Source of the DNA: Mammaliicoccus sciuri
GTDB taxonomy: Bacteria; Bacillota; Bacilli; Staphylococcales; Staphylococcaceae
Length of the DNA stretch: 64,000 bases
Assembly: GCF_002901825.1 (NCBI RefSeq)
Contig: NZ_PPQD01000005.1
Span: 1-64,000 of the forward strand
Direction: 5' to 3'
The position numbers and the translations under genes were made by a program. Shown here one piece after another: positions 1-11,951 of this stretch; position 1 is the stretch's first letter; each line of letters opens with the position of its first letter. The notes under the pieces were generated by a model. That model did no database searches. It was not told the origin of the DNA and was given only the letters and a program-made list of their open reading frames with translations.

Positions 1-50
1 GCCGATGGTAGTTGGGCTTACGTTCCGCGAGAGTAGGACGTTGCCGGGCA
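1..50 (+). rRNA. rrf: 5S ribosomal RNA, 3' end only
   Basis: The first 50 bases match the last part of staphylococcal 5S rRNA as I know it, including GATGGTAG, CTTACGTTCCGC, GAGTAGGACGTTGCC and the closing GGC. The 5' part lies outside the window, so an rRNA operon ends here. The exact 3' end is estimated to within a few bases. No tRNA gene follows it. Confidence 0.9.
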
Positions 51-83
51 AGTATTTATAAATGGATGCGATGAGCCGCACTC

Positions 84-106
84 GAGACCTGTTAGGTCTC
101 TTTTTT
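84..106 (+). terminator. rRNA operon terminator
   Basis: A perfect 7-bp stem (GAGACCT / AGGTCTC) with a GTT loop is followed directly by six T residues. It stands about 35 bases after the 5S rRNA end and should end rRNA transcription. The bases between it and the next hairpin (107-195) are AT-rich and I see nothing in them. Confidence 0.9.
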
Positions 107-189
107 ATGTTTAAACTTAGTTAAAATAAAGTAGAAGATAAAGGTCATATACTGTACTTATTAAATAAATTTATATTATAGGATCTATA

Positions 190-240
190 ACTAAAAAACA
201 TCTCATTTCTCTGCTTATAACAGGAAGAAATGAGATGTTT
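190..240 (-). terminator. Terminator of the ilv-leu-ilvA operon
   Basis: A perfect 15-bp inverted repeat (196-210 with 226-240, 15-base loop) is followed on the minus strand by a T tract. It lies 16 bases beyond the ilvA stop codon and closes the nine-gene branched-chain amino acid operon. Confidence 0.9.
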
Positions 241-255
241 TAATGTGATTTTGAC

Positions 256-1521
256 TTATATTAGTAGTGAATAAAGCATTTTATTCTTATTAATATAGAT
301 GTATTTAGGATCAAATTCGCTAACGTTCTTATAAAGTTGGTCTAAATCATTATGATCTTTAAGTTGAATACCTATAATAACAGAACCTGTATTTTGGCTC
401 GATTTTTTTAAGTATTCAAATTTTGTAATATCATCATTTGGTCCAAGCACTTCGTTAACAAATTCTCTTAATGCACCTGGTCTTTGTGGGAAGTTAACAA
501 TAAAGTAATGTTTCATATCTTCAAATAAAAGTGAGCGTTCCTCAATTTCTTTCATTCGGTTAATATCATTGTTACCACCACTGACAATACAAATAACATT
601 TTTACCTTTAATTTCATTTTTATAATGATTAAGTGCAGTGACGCTTAGTGCGCCAGCTGGTTCTGCAATAATAGCTTGTTTAGAGTACATATCTAGAATT
701 GTACTACATACTTCACCTTCATCTACAGCAACAAAGTCATCAACAACATTTTTTGAAATTTCGAATGTTAATTGTCCAACTTTTCCTACTGAAGCGCCAT
801 CTACAAATTTATCGATATCTGTTAATGTAACAATTTTATTAGCTTTAACAGATTGAGCCATACTGCTTGCTCCAAGTGGTTCTACACCAATGACTTGTGT
901 AGTAGGCGTTGTATCTTTAAGATATGTGCCTACTCCTGAAATTAAGCCACCGCCACCGATTGCAGCAAAGCAATAATCAAATTTGATGTTTTCTTCTTCT
1001 GCATAATCTACTATTTCTTTAGCAATCGTACCTTGACCAGCAATTGTATTGATATTATCGAATGGATCAATAAAGCTTAATCCAAATTGTTCAGTATAAT
1101 CTAATGCATGTTTTAAGCAATCATCAAAAGTATCGCCAATTAATTCTATTTGTACAAATTCACCACCGAAAAATTTAACTTGATTAATTTTTTGAGCTGG
1201 TGTTGTTACTGGCATAAATATAACAGCTTTGATTTCAAGTTGTTTAGCTGTGAATGCGATTCCTTGTGCATGATTACCTGCGCTCGCACAACTAACGCCA
1301 TTTGCTCGTTCTTCGAATGTTAACTGATTAATTGCATAGTACGCACCTCTTAATTTAAAGGAACGTACCCATTGCAAATCTTCTCTTTTTAAATATACAT
1401 TACAGTCAAACTTCTGTGATAAATACATATCTTTTTCTAAAGGTGTTTGTTTTACTGTATCTTTTAATTTTAAAAATGCTTCTTCTATATCTTCAGCACT
1501 TAAACGTGTTTTTAAGGTCAT
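256..1521 (-). CDS. ilvA: Threonine deaminase (biosynthetic)
   Basis: The product (421 aa) converts threonine to 2-oxobutanoate and ammonia, the first step towards isoleucine. The PLP fold is clear: the Schiff-base lysine is K56 in SFKLRGA, and the glycine-rich phosphate loop is GGGGLISG near residue 187. The last 90 or so residues form one ACT-like regulatory domain ([18 protein letters not shown]), the short form typical of Bacillus and staphylococci. It is the last gene of the operon, 14 bases after leuD, with GGGAG before its ATG. Feedback inhibition by isoleucine is expected from the family but not visible here. Confidence 0.95.
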   Translation of the reverse strand: MTLKTRLSAEDIEEAFLKLKDTVKQTPLEKDMYLSQKFDCNVYLKREDLQWVRSFKLRGAYYAINQLTFEERANGVSCASAGNHAQGIAFTAKQLEIKAVIFMPVTTPAQKINQVKFFGGEFVQIELIGDTFDDCLKHALDYTEQFGLSFIDPFDNINTIAGQGTIAKEIVDYAEEENIKFDYCFAAIGGGGLISGVGTYLKDTTPTTQVIGVEPLGASSMAQSVKANKIVTLTDIDKFVDGASVGKVGQLTFEISKNVVDDFVAVDEGEVCSTILDMYSKQAIIAEPAGALSVTALNHYKNEIKGKNVICIVSGGNNDINRMKEIEERSLLFEDMKHYFIVNFPQRPGALREFVNEVLGPNDDITKFEYLKKSSQNTGSVIIGIQLKDHNDLDQLYKNVSEFDPKYIYINKNKMLYSLLI

Positions 1522-1535
1522 TCTACCACTCCCAA

Positions 1536-2105
1536 TTAGTTGTGCATTTTTTCATATTGGTTGATCTGTTCTTCATAAGTTAATGTAATAGCAATATCAT
1601 CTAAACCGTTAATCAATTTATTCTTCCATGTAGCGTCTATATCAAAATGATATTTTGCTTCAGGTGTAATGATTAGTTGATCAGGTAAATCAATCGTTAT
1701 TTCACTATGTTGAGCTATTGCTTCTCTGTCTTCTTTATTTTCAATAGCAATAGGTAACATACCATTTTTAGTACAGTTCATATAAAATATATCACTGAAA
1801 CTACCTGCTATAATAATTAAGAATCCAAAGTCTTTTAATGCCCATGCAGCGTGTTCTCTTGATGAACCACAACCAAAATTATCACCTGAAATGAGAATAC
1901 TTGCACCTTTATATTCTGGTTTATTTAAGTTGAAATCTGGATTATCAGAGCCATCTTCTAAATAACGCCATTCGTCGAATAAGAAGGGGCCAAAACCAGT
2001 TTTAGAAATTCTTTTCAAAAAAGCTTTTGGAATGATTTGATCCGTATCAATATTATCATTGAGTAGGGGAACTGTTTTACCATTAAAAATATTAATTGGT
2101 TCCAT
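1536..2105 (-). CDS. leuD: 3-isopropylmalate dehydratase small subunit
   Basis: The small subunit (189 aa) works with LeuC to isomerise 2-isopropylmalate to 3-isopropylmalate in leucine synthesis. The aconitase swivel-domain signature [13 protein letters not shown] lies near residue 75, and the length is normal for the bacterial subunit. Its start codon directly follows the leuC stop codon, which suggests coupled translation and equal subunit amounts. Confidence 0.95.
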   Translation of the reverse strand: MEPINIFNGKTVPLLNDNIDTDQIIPKAFLKRISKTGFGPFLFDEWRYLEDGSDNPDFNLNKPEYKGASILISGDNFGCGSSREHAAWALKDFGFLIIIAGSFSDIFYMNCTKNGMLPIAIENKEDREAIAQHSEITIDLPDQLIITPEAKYHFDIDATWKNKLINGLDDIAITLTYEEQINQYEKMHN

Positions 2106-3479
2106 TTAAATGACCACCTTTCTAGTATCTACAAATCTACCGTTAATAGCTGCTGCTGCTGCCATTGCTGGAGATACGAGATGCGTTCTTGCACCTTTAC
2201 CTTGACGACCTTCAAAGTTACGGTTACTAGTTGAGGCACAGTGAACACCGTTAGGGACTTGGTCAGGGTTCATTCCTAGACACATTGAACATCCAGGTTC
2301 ACGCCAATCAAATCCTGCTTCTTTGAAAATTTTATCTAGACCAAGCGCCTCTGCTTGAAGTTTAACACTTCTAGATCCAGGAACGACAATTGCTGTAATG
2401 TCTTGATGGACTTTATGACCATCTACAATTTTACTTGCTTCAATAAGATCTGAAAGTCTTGCATTTGTACATGAACCAAGGAAAACATAGCCTAGAGGAA
2501 TATCTCTAGCAGTTTGACCTGGTTGAAGGCCCATGTAATTATAGGCTCTTTCATCATTTAAATCCTTAATTTCTGGGAATGGTGTATTAAAACTAACACC
2601 CATTTCAGGACTTGTACCCCAAGTGACTTGTGGTTCAAGGTCACTTACGTCTACAGTAATCACTTTATCGTAAGTAGCATCTTCGTCTGAATATAAAGTC
2701 TTCCAATCTTCAATAGCTGCTTCAAAGTTCTCTGGTTGATATTTACGTCCTCTTACATATTCAAAAGTTGTTTCATCTGGCTTCATCATGCCATATTTAG
2801 CACCAGCTTCGATAGCCATATTACAAATTGTCATTCGCTCATCCATTGTCATATTAGAAATAGCTTCACCAGCGAATTCTAAAGCGTAACCAGTACCAAA
2901 ATCAACGCCGTGTTGATTGATTAAGTATAGGATAATATCTTTAGCATAAACACCAGTTGGCAATGTACCATCAACTTGAATTTTCAAGTTCTTTGGTTTA
3001 GTTTGCCATAGTGTTTGAGTTGCAAAAACATGTTCTACTTCACTTGTACCTATACCAAAAGCAATAGCTCCAAATGCACCATGCGTTGCAGTATGTGAAT
3101 CTCCACATACGATAGTTTTACCTGGTTGTGTTAAACCTGTTTCTGGGCCAACCATATGCACGATACCTTGTTCATCTGAACCCATATCAAATAACTTTAC
3201 ACCAAATGCTTCACAGTTTTTTTGCAAAGCACTAATTTGTTTATTAGCAATTTCATCTCTAATATTGAATATATCAATTGTAGGTACATTATGATCCAAT
3301 GTTCCAAACGTTCGATCGGGACGTCTTACTTTCCTATTTTGTAATCTTAAGCCTTCGAATGCTTGAGGAGATGTAACTTCATGAATAAGGTGTAAGTCGA
3401 TGTATAATAATTGGGGTTCACCTTCTTTACCAGCTATTATATGTCGATTCCATACTTTATCAAATAATGTTTGAGACAT
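2106..3479 (-). CDS. leuC: 3-isopropylmalate dehydratase large subunit
   Basis: The large subunit (457 aa) carries the catalytic 4Fe-4S cluster. The three ligands are visible as the cysteine in [10 protein letters not shown] and the pair in [12 protein letters not shown], in the usual aconitase-family order, and [13 protein letters not shown] is present near residue 130. It lies between leuB and leuD, and the complete set of active-site motifs leaves no doubt about function. The upstream GGAGGAAAA ribosome site supports the chosen ATG. Confidence 0.96.
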   Translation of the reverse strand: MSQTLFDKVWNRHIIAGKEGEPQLLYIDLHLIHEVTSPQAFEGLRLQNRKVRRPDRTFGTLDHNVPTIDIFNIRDEIANKQISALQKNCEAFGVKLFDMGSDEQGIVHMVGPETGLTQPGKTIVCGDSHTATHGAFGAIAFGIGTSEVEHVFATQTLWQTKPKNLKIQVDGTLPTGVYAKDIILYLINQHGVDFGTGYALEFAGEAISNMTMDERMTICNMAIEAGAKYGMMKPDETTFEYVRGRKYQPENFEAAIEDWKTLYSDEDATYDKVITVDVSDLEPQVTWGTSPEMGVSFNTPFPEIKDLNDERAYNYMGLQPGQTARDIPLGYVFLGSCTNARLSDLIEASKIVDGHKVHQDITAIVVPGSRSVKLQAEALGLDKIFKEAGFDWREPGCSMCLGMNPDQVPNGVHCASTSNRNFEGRQGKGARTHLVSPAMAAAAAINGRFVDTRKVVI

Positions 3480-3494
3480 GTCGTTTTCCTCCTT

Positions 3495-4535
3495 CTAAAT
3501 ATTATTTTTGATTGCTTCGAAGACTTCAGATGTACTGTTATTTCCACCTAAATCTTTAGTTGCAATACCTTTCTTGATTGTGCTAAATACGATATCTTCT
3601 AAATACTGAGCGCATTCAGGTTGATGTAAACTTTCTCTAATACACATTGCTAATGATAGTAACATACCACTAGGGTTTGCTTTATTTTGACCAGCTATAT
3701 CAGGTGCAGAACCATGTATTGGTTCATATAAACTTGGTCCATTCTCACCAAAACTTGCAGAAGGTGAAAGACCAAGTGATCCTGGAATAACTGAAGCTTC
3801 ATCACTTAGAATATCTCCAAATAAATTTTCAGTTACAATAACATCAAACTGTTTAGGATTTGTAATTAAATGCATGCTACATGCGTCTACTAAGAGATGA
3901 TTAAGTGTGACATCTGGATAATCTTTAGAAACTTGTTCTAATGTTTGTCTCCAAAGTTTTGAAGAGCTAAGTACATTTTCTTTATCTACTGATGTAACGA
4001 TTTTATTTCGTTTAGTAGCTAACTGAAATGCAACATGTGCGATTCTTGTAATTTCTTCTTTAGTATATGCAAGAGTGTCAATCGCTTTTTCATCATCAAA
4101 ATATTTCGGTTCTCCAAAATACAAACCACCCGTTAATTCACGTACAATAATAAAATCAGTACCTTTTACGAGTTCTTCTTTTAATGGTGATAAATGTGCA
4201 GTGGATTCAGTAACAATTGTTGGTCTAATGTTAGCAAATAAATTTAATGCTTTTCTAATACCTAATAGGCCGTGTTCTGGTCTGTTTTTTGGATCAGTCC
4301 ATTTAGGACCACCAACGGCTCCTAATAATATTGCATCACTGTTTTGACAAGCAGTTAAAGTTTCTGGAGGTAAAGGCTCGCCATGTTTATCAATGGCGAT
4401 ACCTCCAAAATCTTTAGTGTCTATTTCATAATCAAAATTAAATTTCTTTGATAATAATTCTAGTATTTCAATACTACCTTCTAAAATTTCTGGACCGATT
4501 CCATCACCGGGTAGGGCAGTGATTTTGTATGTCAT
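3495..4535 (-). CDS. leuB: 3-isopropylmalate dehydrogenase
   Basis: The enzyme (346 aa) oxidises and decarboxylates 3-isopropylmalate to 2-oxoisocaproate with NAD. Family motifs are [13 protein letters not shown] near residue 130, [13 protein letters not shown] around 185, LLVDACSM around 215 and the metal-binding [12 protein letters not shown] around 238. The NAD site GSAPDIAGQ is near residue 275. Its start overlaps the leuA stop by four bases, so the two are probably translationally coupled. Confidence 0.96.
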   Translation of the reverse strand: MTYKITALPGDGIGPEILEGSIEILELLSKKFNFDYEIDTKDFGGIAIDKHGEPLPPETLTACQNSDAILLGAVGGPKWTDPKNRPEHGLLGIRKALNLFANIRPTIVTESTAHLSPLKEELVKGTDFIIVRELTGGLYFGEPKYFDDEKAIDTLAYTKEEITRIAHVAFQLATKRNKIVTSVDKENVLSSSKLWRQTLEQVSKDYPDVTLNHLLVDACSMHLITNPKQFDVIVTENLFGDILSDEASVIPGSLGLSPSASFGENGPSLYEPIHGSAPDIAGQNKANPSGMLLSLAMCIRESLHQPECAQYLEDIVFSTIKKGIATKDLGGNNSTSEVFEAIKNNI

Positions 4536-6064
4536 GACTTTACGCCTTCTTTCAATTTGTTCTCACTGTGTTTAGCATGTGCTTCAACATATGCCTTACA
4601 AGAAGCATATAGAATATCGTAGTCAATACCGATACCTGTGTATACTTCATCTTCAAATTCTACTTGAACGTGTACTTCAGCTTGAGCATCCGTACCTTCT
4701 GTAATAGATTCAATTCGATATTGTTGTAATTCAGGCGTATAATCAAAAATTCTATCAATTGCATTATAAATTGATGTAATTGAACCTGAACCAATAGATG
4801 AGTCTTTATAAGTATTTCCTTCTTTATCTTCAATAACGACAACAGCGCTTTGTAAGCCATTTGATACAAATTGAAGTTGAAGTGCATTTACTTTATAGTA
4901 TGCATTTTCTTCATGTTCACTACCTTGAAGGATAGCGTGTATATCTCGATCAGTTACTTGTTTTTTCTTATCTGCGACTGATTTGAATTGTTTAAATACT
5001 TCCACTTGTTCATCTGGTGAGAGATTATATCCAAGTTCTACTAACTTTTCACTAAATGCGTGTTTACCAGATAGTTTACCAAGTGGTAATGAATTTTTAA
5101 CAACACCGACAAGTTGAGGTGTCATAATTTCATAAGTTTCAGGGTTTTTCAAAATACCATCTTGATGAATACCAGATTCATGACTGAATGCATTTTGACC
5201 AACGATTGCTTTATTTCTAGGGACTCGAAGACCTGAATATCTACTTACCATGTCACTTGTGCTCTTAGTTTCAGCTAAATTGATATTAGTAGATAGGTTG
5301 TAATGATCTTGTCTAACGTGTAGTGCAAGTGCAATTTCTTCAAGAGCAGTATTGCCAGCACGTTCGCCGATTCCATTAATTGCACCTTCAACTCTTCTTG
5401 CACCATTTTCAAAAGCAGATAGGGCATTTGCTACAGCAAGACCTAAATCATCATGACAATGAGAACTATATATCACTTCATGATCACTTTGAATTGTTTC
5501 AATAAGTGTCTTAAAGATTTGACCATATTCTGTAGGATAAGAATAACCAACCGTATCTGGAATATTGATAATGTCTGCACCAGCATCAACTGCTGTTTGT
5601 ACTGCTTTAATTAAAAATGGTAAAGGTGTTCTTGTAGCATCTTCAGGTGAAAATTGAACTTTTTCAAATAATGTTTTTGCATAAGTTACATTTTCTGTTA
5701 TAGATGCTAATACTTGTTCTTCAGTCATTTTCAATTTATATTCCAAGTGGATAGGGCTAGTTGCTAAGAAAACATGAATTTGTCTATGCTGTGCTTCTTT
5801 TGTTGATTCATGTACAGCATCGATATCTGACTTTTTACATCTAGCTAACCCACAAACTGCAGTTGTTGTTAATGCTTTAGCAATACTTTCTACTGATTTA
5901 AAACTACCTTCACTAGAAGCGGGGAAGCCAGCTTCTATTACATCGACTCCCCATTTTTCTAGTTGTTTAGCAATTTTGAGACGTTCATCAAATGAAAAGC
6001 TGACGCCTGGTGTTTGTTCTCCATCTCTTAGTGTTGTATCAAATATTTGAATATGGTCTGACAT
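4532..6064 (-). CDS. leuA: 2-isopropylmalate synthase
   Basis: This enzyme (510 aa) condenses acetyl-CoA with 2-oxoisovalerate and commits carbon to leucine. The TIM-barrel catalytic part carries [16 protein letters not shown] at the N terminus and the metal-binding [14 protein letters not shown] near residue 202. The last 120 or so residues are the LeuA dimer regulatory domain, where leucine normally binds. It is the first leu gene after ilvC, with GGAGAG before the ATG. Full length with no missing motif. Confidence 0.96.
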   Translation of the reverse strand: MSDHIQIFDTTLRDGEQTPGVSFSFDERLKIAKQLEKWGVDVIEAGFPASSEGSFKSVESIAKALTTTAVCGLARCKKSDIDAVHESTKEAQHRQIHVFLATSPIHLEYKLKMTEEQVLASITENVTYAKTLFEKVQFSPEDATRTPLPFLIKAVQTAVDAGADIINIPDTVGYSYPTEYGQIFKTLIETIQSDHEVIYSSHCHDDLGLAVANALSAFENGARRVEGAINGIGERAGNTALEEIALALHVRQDHYNLSTNINLAETKSTSDMVSRYSGLRVPRNKAIVGQNAFSHESGIHQDGILKNPETYEIMTPQLVGVVKNSLPLGKLSGKHAFSEKLVELGYNLSPDEQVEVFKQFKSVADKKKQVTDRDIHAILQGSEHEENAYYKVNALQLQFVSNGLQSAVVVIEDKEGNTYKDSSIGSGSITSIYNAIDRIFDYTPELQQYRIESITEGTDAQAEVHVQVEFEDEVYTGIGIDYDILYASCKAYVEAHAKHSENKLKEGVKS

Positions 6065-6097
6065 AATAATCCTCTCCTTAAATTCTAGTACTTTTAT

Positions 6098-7126
<1,029 letters not shown>

Positions 7127-7136
7127 TTATTTTGTA

Positions 7137-7610
7137 TTATAGTAATCCTGCAGAACCTGTTCGTGACACTTGTGTCACAGGATATATTTTTAAATCATCC
7201 AATAGATTTTCTATTGTTTGATGGGTTCCAATTGCTTGAATATAAATATAATCTTCTAAATCTTTTAAAATGGTTAATTGATCTTCATAAGGCTTAATGA
7301 TTTTTTCGAATGTTTGATAATCGTCAGGATGACCTAACTTGATTAAAATAAGTTCTCTATTAAAAAGGTTGTTATCTGTAATATCTAGGGCAGATATTAC
7401 ATTTACTTGCTTTTCTAACTGCTTAATAATTGTTTCTGTACTACTTTCATCTGAAACATCCACAATAAATGTAATATTTGTGATGCCCTCTGTTTCAGTA
7501 GGCGTTGCAGAAAGAGAAACAATGTTGTATTGTCTCCTTACAAAAATGCTTGTAAGTCGGTTGAGTGTACCCGCTCTATCGAGTACTTGAGTCTTAATTG
7601 TTCTTTTCAT
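7137..7610 (-). CDS. ilvN: Acetolactate synthase small (regulatory) subunit
   Basis: The product (157 aa) is the regulatory partner of IlvB. An N-terminal ACT domain (RTIKTQVLDRAGTLNRLTSIF with the RRQYNI segment) is followed by a second domain (NRELILIKLGHP... VTQVSRTGSAGLL), the standard two-domain plan. The ATG shares its first base with the ilvB stop codon (TAATG), so translation is coupled. It should confer valine feedback control, as in other IlvBN enzymes. Confidence 0.93.
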   Translation of the reverse strand: MKRTIKTQVLDRAGTLNRLTSIFVRRQYNIVSLSATPTETEGITNITFIVDVSDESSTETIIKQLEKQVNVISALDITDNNLFNRELILIKLGHPDDYQTFEKIIKPYEDQLTILKDLEDYIYIQAIGTHQTIENLLDDLKIYPVTQVSRTGSAGLL

Positions 7611-9343
7611 TATTCAACGCCCTCCATTTTGTAGTTTGGTTGTCCACTTGGAACCATTGGAAGTACTGGTTCAGAAGGGGAAATTCTAATTTCGATTAAG
7701 GCTGGGCCTTTATGAGCGAATGCTTCATCAAGTGTAGATTCTAATTTATCGTTAGAATCGATCATGAAACCTTTAACACCATAGCTTTCAGAAAGCTTCA
7801 TAAAGTCAGGCTGCCCAGCAAATACTGAATGAGAAAAACGTTGGCTATAAAATTTATCTTGCCATTGTTTAACCATACCTAAAGCACCATTGTTGATTAG
7901 TACGATTTTGATGTCATTATCAAATTCATTTAAAATGGCCATTTCTTGGTTAGTCATTTGGAACCCACCGTCACCAACAAATGCAACTACTGTCTTGTCA
8001 GGGTGTGCAAACTTGGCACCCATTGCTGCTGGGATACCGAAGCCCATTGTACCGAGACCACCGCTTGTAATAATTTGCCCATGTGTTTTAAATGGATAAT
8101 ATTGTGCAACCCACATTTGATGTTGACCTACATCTGTAGCAACAAGTGCATCTCCGTTTGTAATCTTTCCGATATACTCAATTGCTTGTTGTGGCTTAAT
8201 AAAGTCATCAGTTGGTTTGTCATATCTAAATGGATATGTTGCTTTATTAGATAGACAATGTTCATACCATTCATGATGGATAAGCTCATGTGCTTCGTAT
8301 TCTAAAAGTGCTTCTAATGTTTGTTTTGCATCGGCAATAATACCTAAATCTGTAGGAATGATTTTGTTAATTTCACATGGATCGATATCTACATGAATAA
8401 CTTTAGCGTCTTTCGCAAATTCATCTGGGTTGCTTGCTAGACGATCATCAAATCGACTTCCAAAGTTAATTAACAAATCACATTCCGTTAATGCCATGTT
8501 ACTTGCATATGATCCATGCATACCGCCCATTCCTAAGAATAATGGGTCAGAGTAGGGGATAGAACCTAATCCTAGCAAAGTGTTTACAACAGGAATTTTG
8601 TATTTATTAGCAAATGCTGTAAGTTCCTTTGAAGCTTCAGCATGGTTTACACCAGCTCCAGCAAGTATAATAGGCTTCTTTGCTAAACGAATCATTTGAA
8701 TAATTTGTTCAATCTCTTTATCTTCTGGTGTTAAGTTTATGTGATATCCCGGTAAATTAAGTTCTCTTGGAGAAACTTCAACTGTTTCTAGAACACCGAT
8801 ATCTTTAGGAAAATCAATGACAACCGGACCTTTACGACCAGTTGAAGCAATATGAAATGCTTCATCAATAATCTTTGGAATATCTTTTACATCAGTTATC
8901 TGATAATTATGCTTTGTAATAGGTGTTGTCATAGAGAGTAAATCAGCTTCTTGGAAAGCGTCTTTACCAATACCTGGTCTGTGTACTTGTCCTGTAAGTA
9001 CAACTAGTGGAATTGAGTCACTCATAGCATCAGCTATTCCAGTAATAGTGTTAGTTGCGCCAGGCCCGCTTGTAACGACTACAACACCAGGTTTACCTGT
9101 AACTCTTGCATATCCTTCAGCTGCGTGAACTGCACCTTGCTCGTGTCTCGTGAGAATATGAGGCACTTTACCTTCATAAAAGGCATCATATAAAGGTAAG
9201 ACAGCGCCACCAGGATATCCAAAGATGTAATCGACTTCTTGATCGATAAAGGATTGGACAAGTAATTCTGCCCCCGTGTAAGTTATTGTCTTTTCTTTAG
9301 TTGCTTCATCTGGTTCTTTGTATGATTTAGTAGTTAGTGCCAT
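7610..9343 (-). CDS. ilvB: Acetolactate synthase large (catalytic) subunit
   Basis: The thiamine-diphosphate enzyme (577 aa) makes acetolactate and acetohydroxybutyrate from pyruvate. The catalytic glutamate sits in RHEQGAVHAAEGYAR, and the ThDP/Mg motif runs from GDGGFQMTNQEMA to LINN around residues 465-495. The middle FAD-type domain is also present. I set the start at the ATG at 9343, eight bases after AAGGAG. A GTG nine bases earlier is too close to that site. Confidence 0.95.
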   Translation of the reverse strand: MALTTKSYKEPDEATKEKTITYTGAELLVQSFIDQEVDYIFGYPGGAVLPLYDAFYEGKVPHILTRHEQGAVHAAEGYARVTGKPGVVVVTSGPGATNTITGIADAMSDSIPLVVLTGQVHRPGIGKDAFQEADLLSMTTPITKHNYQITDVKDIPKIIDEAFHIASTGRKGPVVIDFPKDIGVLETVEVSPRELNLPGYHINLTPEDKEIEQIIQMIRLAKKPIILAGAGVNHAEASKELTAFANKYKIPVVNTLLGLGSIPYSDPLFLGMGGMHGSYASNMALTECDLLINFGSRFDDRLASNPDEFAKDAKVIHVDIDPCEINKIIPTDLGIIADAKQTLEALLEYEAHELIHHEWYEHCLSNKATYPFRYDKPTDDFIKPQQAIEYIGKITNGDALVATDVGQHQMWVAQYYPFKTHGQIITSGGLGTMGFGIPAAMGAKFAHPDKTVVAFVGDGGFQMTNQEMAILNEFDNDIKIVLINNGALGMVKQWQDKFYSQRFSHSVFAGQPDFMKLSESYGVKGFMIDSNDKLESTLDEAFAHKGPALIEIRISPSEPVLPMVPSGQPNYKMEGVE

Positions 9344-9355
9344 GCAAATCACTCC

Positions 9356-11044
9356 TTAAATTAGTTCGTCCGGTACTTTCAAGATGCCTCCTGTATTTGC
9401 ACTTGTTACAAGGGCAGTGTATCTTGCAAGATAACCAGTCTTAACTTTAGCTTTAAATGGTTCAATGTTTTGTTTTCTAGCATGTAATTCTGCTTCAGAA
9501 ACATTTACATCTAATGTACGATTCGTTAAATCAATGATGATTTCATCACCGTCTTGGATGAGTCCTATAGGTCCACCCGCGGCAGCTTCTGGTGAAATAT
9601 GTCCGACAGCGATACCTCTTGTTGCACCTGAGAATCGACCATCTGTAATTAATGCAACATCTTTACCTAAACCTCTACCGACGATAGATGAAGTAGGTGC
9701 TAACATTTCCGGCATTCCAGGTCCACCTTTAGGGCCTTCATAACGAATGACAACAACGTGACCTTCTCTAACAGTATGGTTATCAATTGCTTCAACCGCT
9801 TCATCATGTGAACTAAAGCAAATCGCTTTACCAACAAATTTCTTGATTGATGGATCAACACCACCAACTTTAATAGCTGCACCATCTGGCGCGATATTTC
9901 CAAATAACATTGATAAGCCACCAGTTTCAGAGAATGGATTATCTCTTGTATGGATAACTTCTGTATTTTTAATTTCACGATGTTCGTTATTTTCTCTTAA
10001 TGTTTTACCAGTGACTGTAATACGGTCAGGATGTAAAACATTATCGAGTTTGAGTAATTCACCGATGATGGCTGGTACACCGCCTGCTTCATGTACGTCA
10101 TGCATTGAGTATGAAGAACTTGGTGCAATTTTAGATAGGTAAGGTGTACGTTTAGCTATTTCATTTACTCTATTTAAGTCATAATCGATACCAGCTTCAT
10201 TTGCTAAAGCTAAAGTATGAAGGACAGTATTTGTAGAACCACCCATTGCCATATCTAAAGCAAATGCATCATCAATTGCATCTTTAGTAATGATGTCTTT
10301 AGGTTTAATGTCTTTTTTAACTAAGTCCATTAGTTTAAAGGCTGCTTCTCTAATTAATTCTCTTCTTTCTTCTCCTACAGCAATAGCTGTTCCGTTATAA
10401 GGTAATGCTAATCCTAAGACTTCCATTAAGCAGTTCATTGAATTTGCTGTAAACATGCCTGCACATGAACCGCAAGTAGGGCATGCGTTCTTTTCCATAT
10501 CTAAGAATTCTTCTTTCGTCATTGAACCACCTTTGAATGATCCAACTGCTTCAAACATTGAAGATAAAGTTAATGCTTTACCAGTTGCAGATAAACCAGC
10601 TTTCATTGGTCCACCTGAACAGAAGATTGCAGGTACGTTTGTTCTAACAGATGCTAGTAACATTCCTGGTGTAATCTTGTCACAGTTTGGCATGTAGAAT
10701 ACGCCGTCAAACCAGTGTGCGTTAATAACAGTTTCAGCTGCGTCAGCAATAACTTCTCTACTTGGTAATGAGTAGCGCATCCCGATGTGACCCATTGCTA
10801 TACCATCGTCAACACCGATTGTATTGAATTCAAATGGAATACCACCTGCTTCTCTAATCGCTTCTTTTGCGATATCTGCCAATTCCCTTAAATGAACATG
10901 TCCTGGGACAATATCAATGTAAGAATTGCAAATCGCAATAAATGGTTTATTCATATCCGTTGGGCTCTTGATTTGTCCTGTTGCATGTAATAGGCTTCTT
11001 GCAGGTGCTTGGTGATCACCTTTTTTGATCATGTCACTTCTCAT
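9356..11044 (-). CDS. ilvD: Dihydroxy-acid dehydratase
   Basis: The Fe-S enzyme (562 aa) dehydrates dihydroxy acids to 2-oxo acids in valine and isoleucine synthesis. Cluster ligands are visible in [11 protein letters not shown] near residue 120 and [19 protein letters not shown] near 190. GGSTNTVLH and GRFSGATRG are further family signatures. It is the first structural gene of the operon, lies just after the attenuator terminator, and has AGAGGAG before its ATG. Confidence 0.96.
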   Translation of the reverse strand: MRSDMIKKGDHQAPARSLLHATGQIKSPTDMNKPFIAICNSYIDIVPGHVHLRELADIAKEAIREAGGIPFEFNTIGVDDGIAMGHIGMRYSLPSREVIADAAETVINAHWFDGVFYMPNCDKITPGMLLASVRTNVPAIFCSGGPMKAGLSATGKALTLSSMFEAVGSFKGGSMTKEEFLDMEKNACPTCGSCAGMFTANSMNCLMEVLGLALPYNGTAIAVGEERRELIREAAFKLMDLVKKDIKPKDIITKDAIDDAFALDMAMGGSTNTVLHTLALANEAGIDYDLNRVNEIAKRTPYLSKIAPSSSYSMHDVHEAGGVPAIIGELLKLDNVLHPDRITVTGKTLRENNEHREIKNTEVIHTRDNPFSETGGLSMLFGNIAPDGAAIKVGGVDPSIKKFVGKAICFSSHDEAVEAIDNHTVREGHVVVIRYEGPKGGPGMPEMLAPTSSIVGRGLGKDVALITDGRFSGATRGIAVGHISPEAAAGGPIGLIQDGDEIIIDLTNRTLDVNVSEAELHARKQNIEPFKAKVKTGYLARYTALVTSANTGGILKVPDELI

Positions 11045-11060
11045 AATTACACTCCTCTAG

Positions 11061-11131
11061 AAAAATAAAAAAGCAACGTCCCAATAAATATGGGACGTTG
11101 CTTCGAGTCCCATTCAAGTAGAAATAGGACT
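11061..11131 (-). promoter_or_regulatory. Transcription attenuator of the ilv-leu operon
   Basis: On the minus strand an 11-bp perfect stem (11091-11101 with 11073-11083, 7-base loop) is followed by a T-rich tract just before ilvD, a textbook intrinsic terminator. Just upstream, ATGGGAC (11107-11113) can pair instead with GTCCCAT inside the terminator's 5' arm. That same segment can also pair with AGTCCTAT (11124-11131), so three mutually exclusive helices are visible. With the leader peptide before it, this is ribosome-dependent attenuation. I cannot assign the exact switching order. Confidence 0.85.
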
Positions 11132-11154
11132 TAAACCATACAGTAAATTGAAGC

Positions 11155-11244
11155 TTACTGTTGTTCGAGTCCTTCTGAGCGTAATAAAATCACTAATATG
11201 CTGTATTCGATTGTCGGTTTATTTGCCGTCATTGTGAAATTCAT
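11155..11244 (-). CDS. Branched-chain amino acid leader peptide
   Basis: A 29-codon frame with an AAAGGAC ribosome site lies between the ilv promoter and the attenuator. Its codons 16-21 read Ile-Leu-Val-Ile-Leu-Leu, exactly the amino acids the operon makes, with another Ile and Leu elsewhere. Ribosome stalling there when charged tRNAs are scarce would alter folding of the downstream RNA. The peptide itself probably has no other function. A leader-peptide attenuator upstream of this operon is known in S. aureus. Confidence 0.88.
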   Translation of the reverse strand: MNFTMTANKPTIEYSILVILLRSEGLEQQ

Positions 11245-11322
11245 TACAACTCGTCCTTTCTTCTCAAATGTGAACCATATTTTTAGTTAAGATTTTTGAA
11301 TAGTTAAAAAATTTATGTACTA

Positions 11323-11378
11323 AATTTAACGCATATCAGAATACATGTCAACAGAAGATTTAGATTTTTCTAAAAATT
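11323..11378 (-). promoter_or_regulatory. ilv-leu promoter with CodY box
   Basis: On the minus strand TTGACA (11346-11351) and TAAATT (11323-11328) are 17 bases apart, a strong sigma-A promoter. Twelve bases upstream of the -35 box, ATTTTTCTAAAAATT (11364-11378) matches the CodY consensus AATTTTCWGAAAATT at 13 of 15 positions. CodY would repress when branched-chain amino acids and GTP are plentiful. Transcription should start near 11316, giving a leader of about 270 nt. Confidence 0.8.
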
Positions 11379-11489
11379 TAGATAATGTAAGCGCTTTACT
11401 GATAAATAAACCATTCATTACCCAATTAAATAAATATTTGTTATAATAGTTCAGTTAGTTTAAGTAAAGAAAAGGTAGGTGCCAAATTA

Positions 11490-11951
11490 GTGATTATTCA
11501 AGTTGACTCATTAGAAAAAACGCAGCAAATTGCTGAAAAATTAGCTCAAGTTGTAACTGAAAATGATATTATTTTGTTGAATGGAGATTTAGGAGCGGGT
11601 AAAACCACTTTTAGTCAATATTTCGGAAAGGCTTTAGGCGTTAAAAGAACCATTAATTCACCTACCTTTAATATAATAAAGTCCTACAAAGGAAGATTGC
11701 CTTTTCATCATATGGATTGTTATAGATTAGAAGATAGTGATGAAGACTTAGGATTTGATGAATACTTTAATGATAATGGTGTTACGATTATTGAATGGAG
11801 TGAATTCATTCAAGAATATTTACCAAAAGAGCGTTTAGAAATCAACATTAAGTATATAGACGCAGATAAAAGGGTGTTTGAAATAATTTCTAAAGGTGAA
11901 CATTATAAACAGATAAAGGAAGTGCTAAATGATGACAACATTACTAATTGA
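11490..11951 (+). CDS. tsaE: tRNA t6A modification ATPase TsaE
   Basis: TsaE (153 aa) is the ATPase of the complex that makes N6-threonylcarbamoyladenosine in ANN-decoding tRNAs. The Walker A motif is GDLGAGKTT near residue 35, and the family segments SPTFNIIKSY and HMDCYRLE are present. The start is a GTG after AGGTAGGTG. An extended -10 promoter (TGTTATAAT, 11440-11447) precedes it. It overlaps tsaB by 23 bases and opens the cluster that holds its partners. Confidence 0.93.
   Translation: MIIQVDSLEKTQQIAEKLAQVVTENDIILLNGDLGAGKTTFSQYFGKALGVKRTINSPTFNIIKSYKGRLPFHHMDCYRLEDSDEDLGFDEYFNDNGVTIIEWSEFIQEYLPKERLEINIKYIDADKRVFEIISKGEHYKQIKEVLNDDNITN

Noticed and set aside
50..195. tRNA gene after the 5S rRNA
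   Set aside because: No cloverleaf or CCA-type end is seen. A terminator follows at once.
11061..11316. T-box riboswitch before ilvD
   Set aside because: I find no T-box core sequence, while a leader peptide with ILVILL is present.
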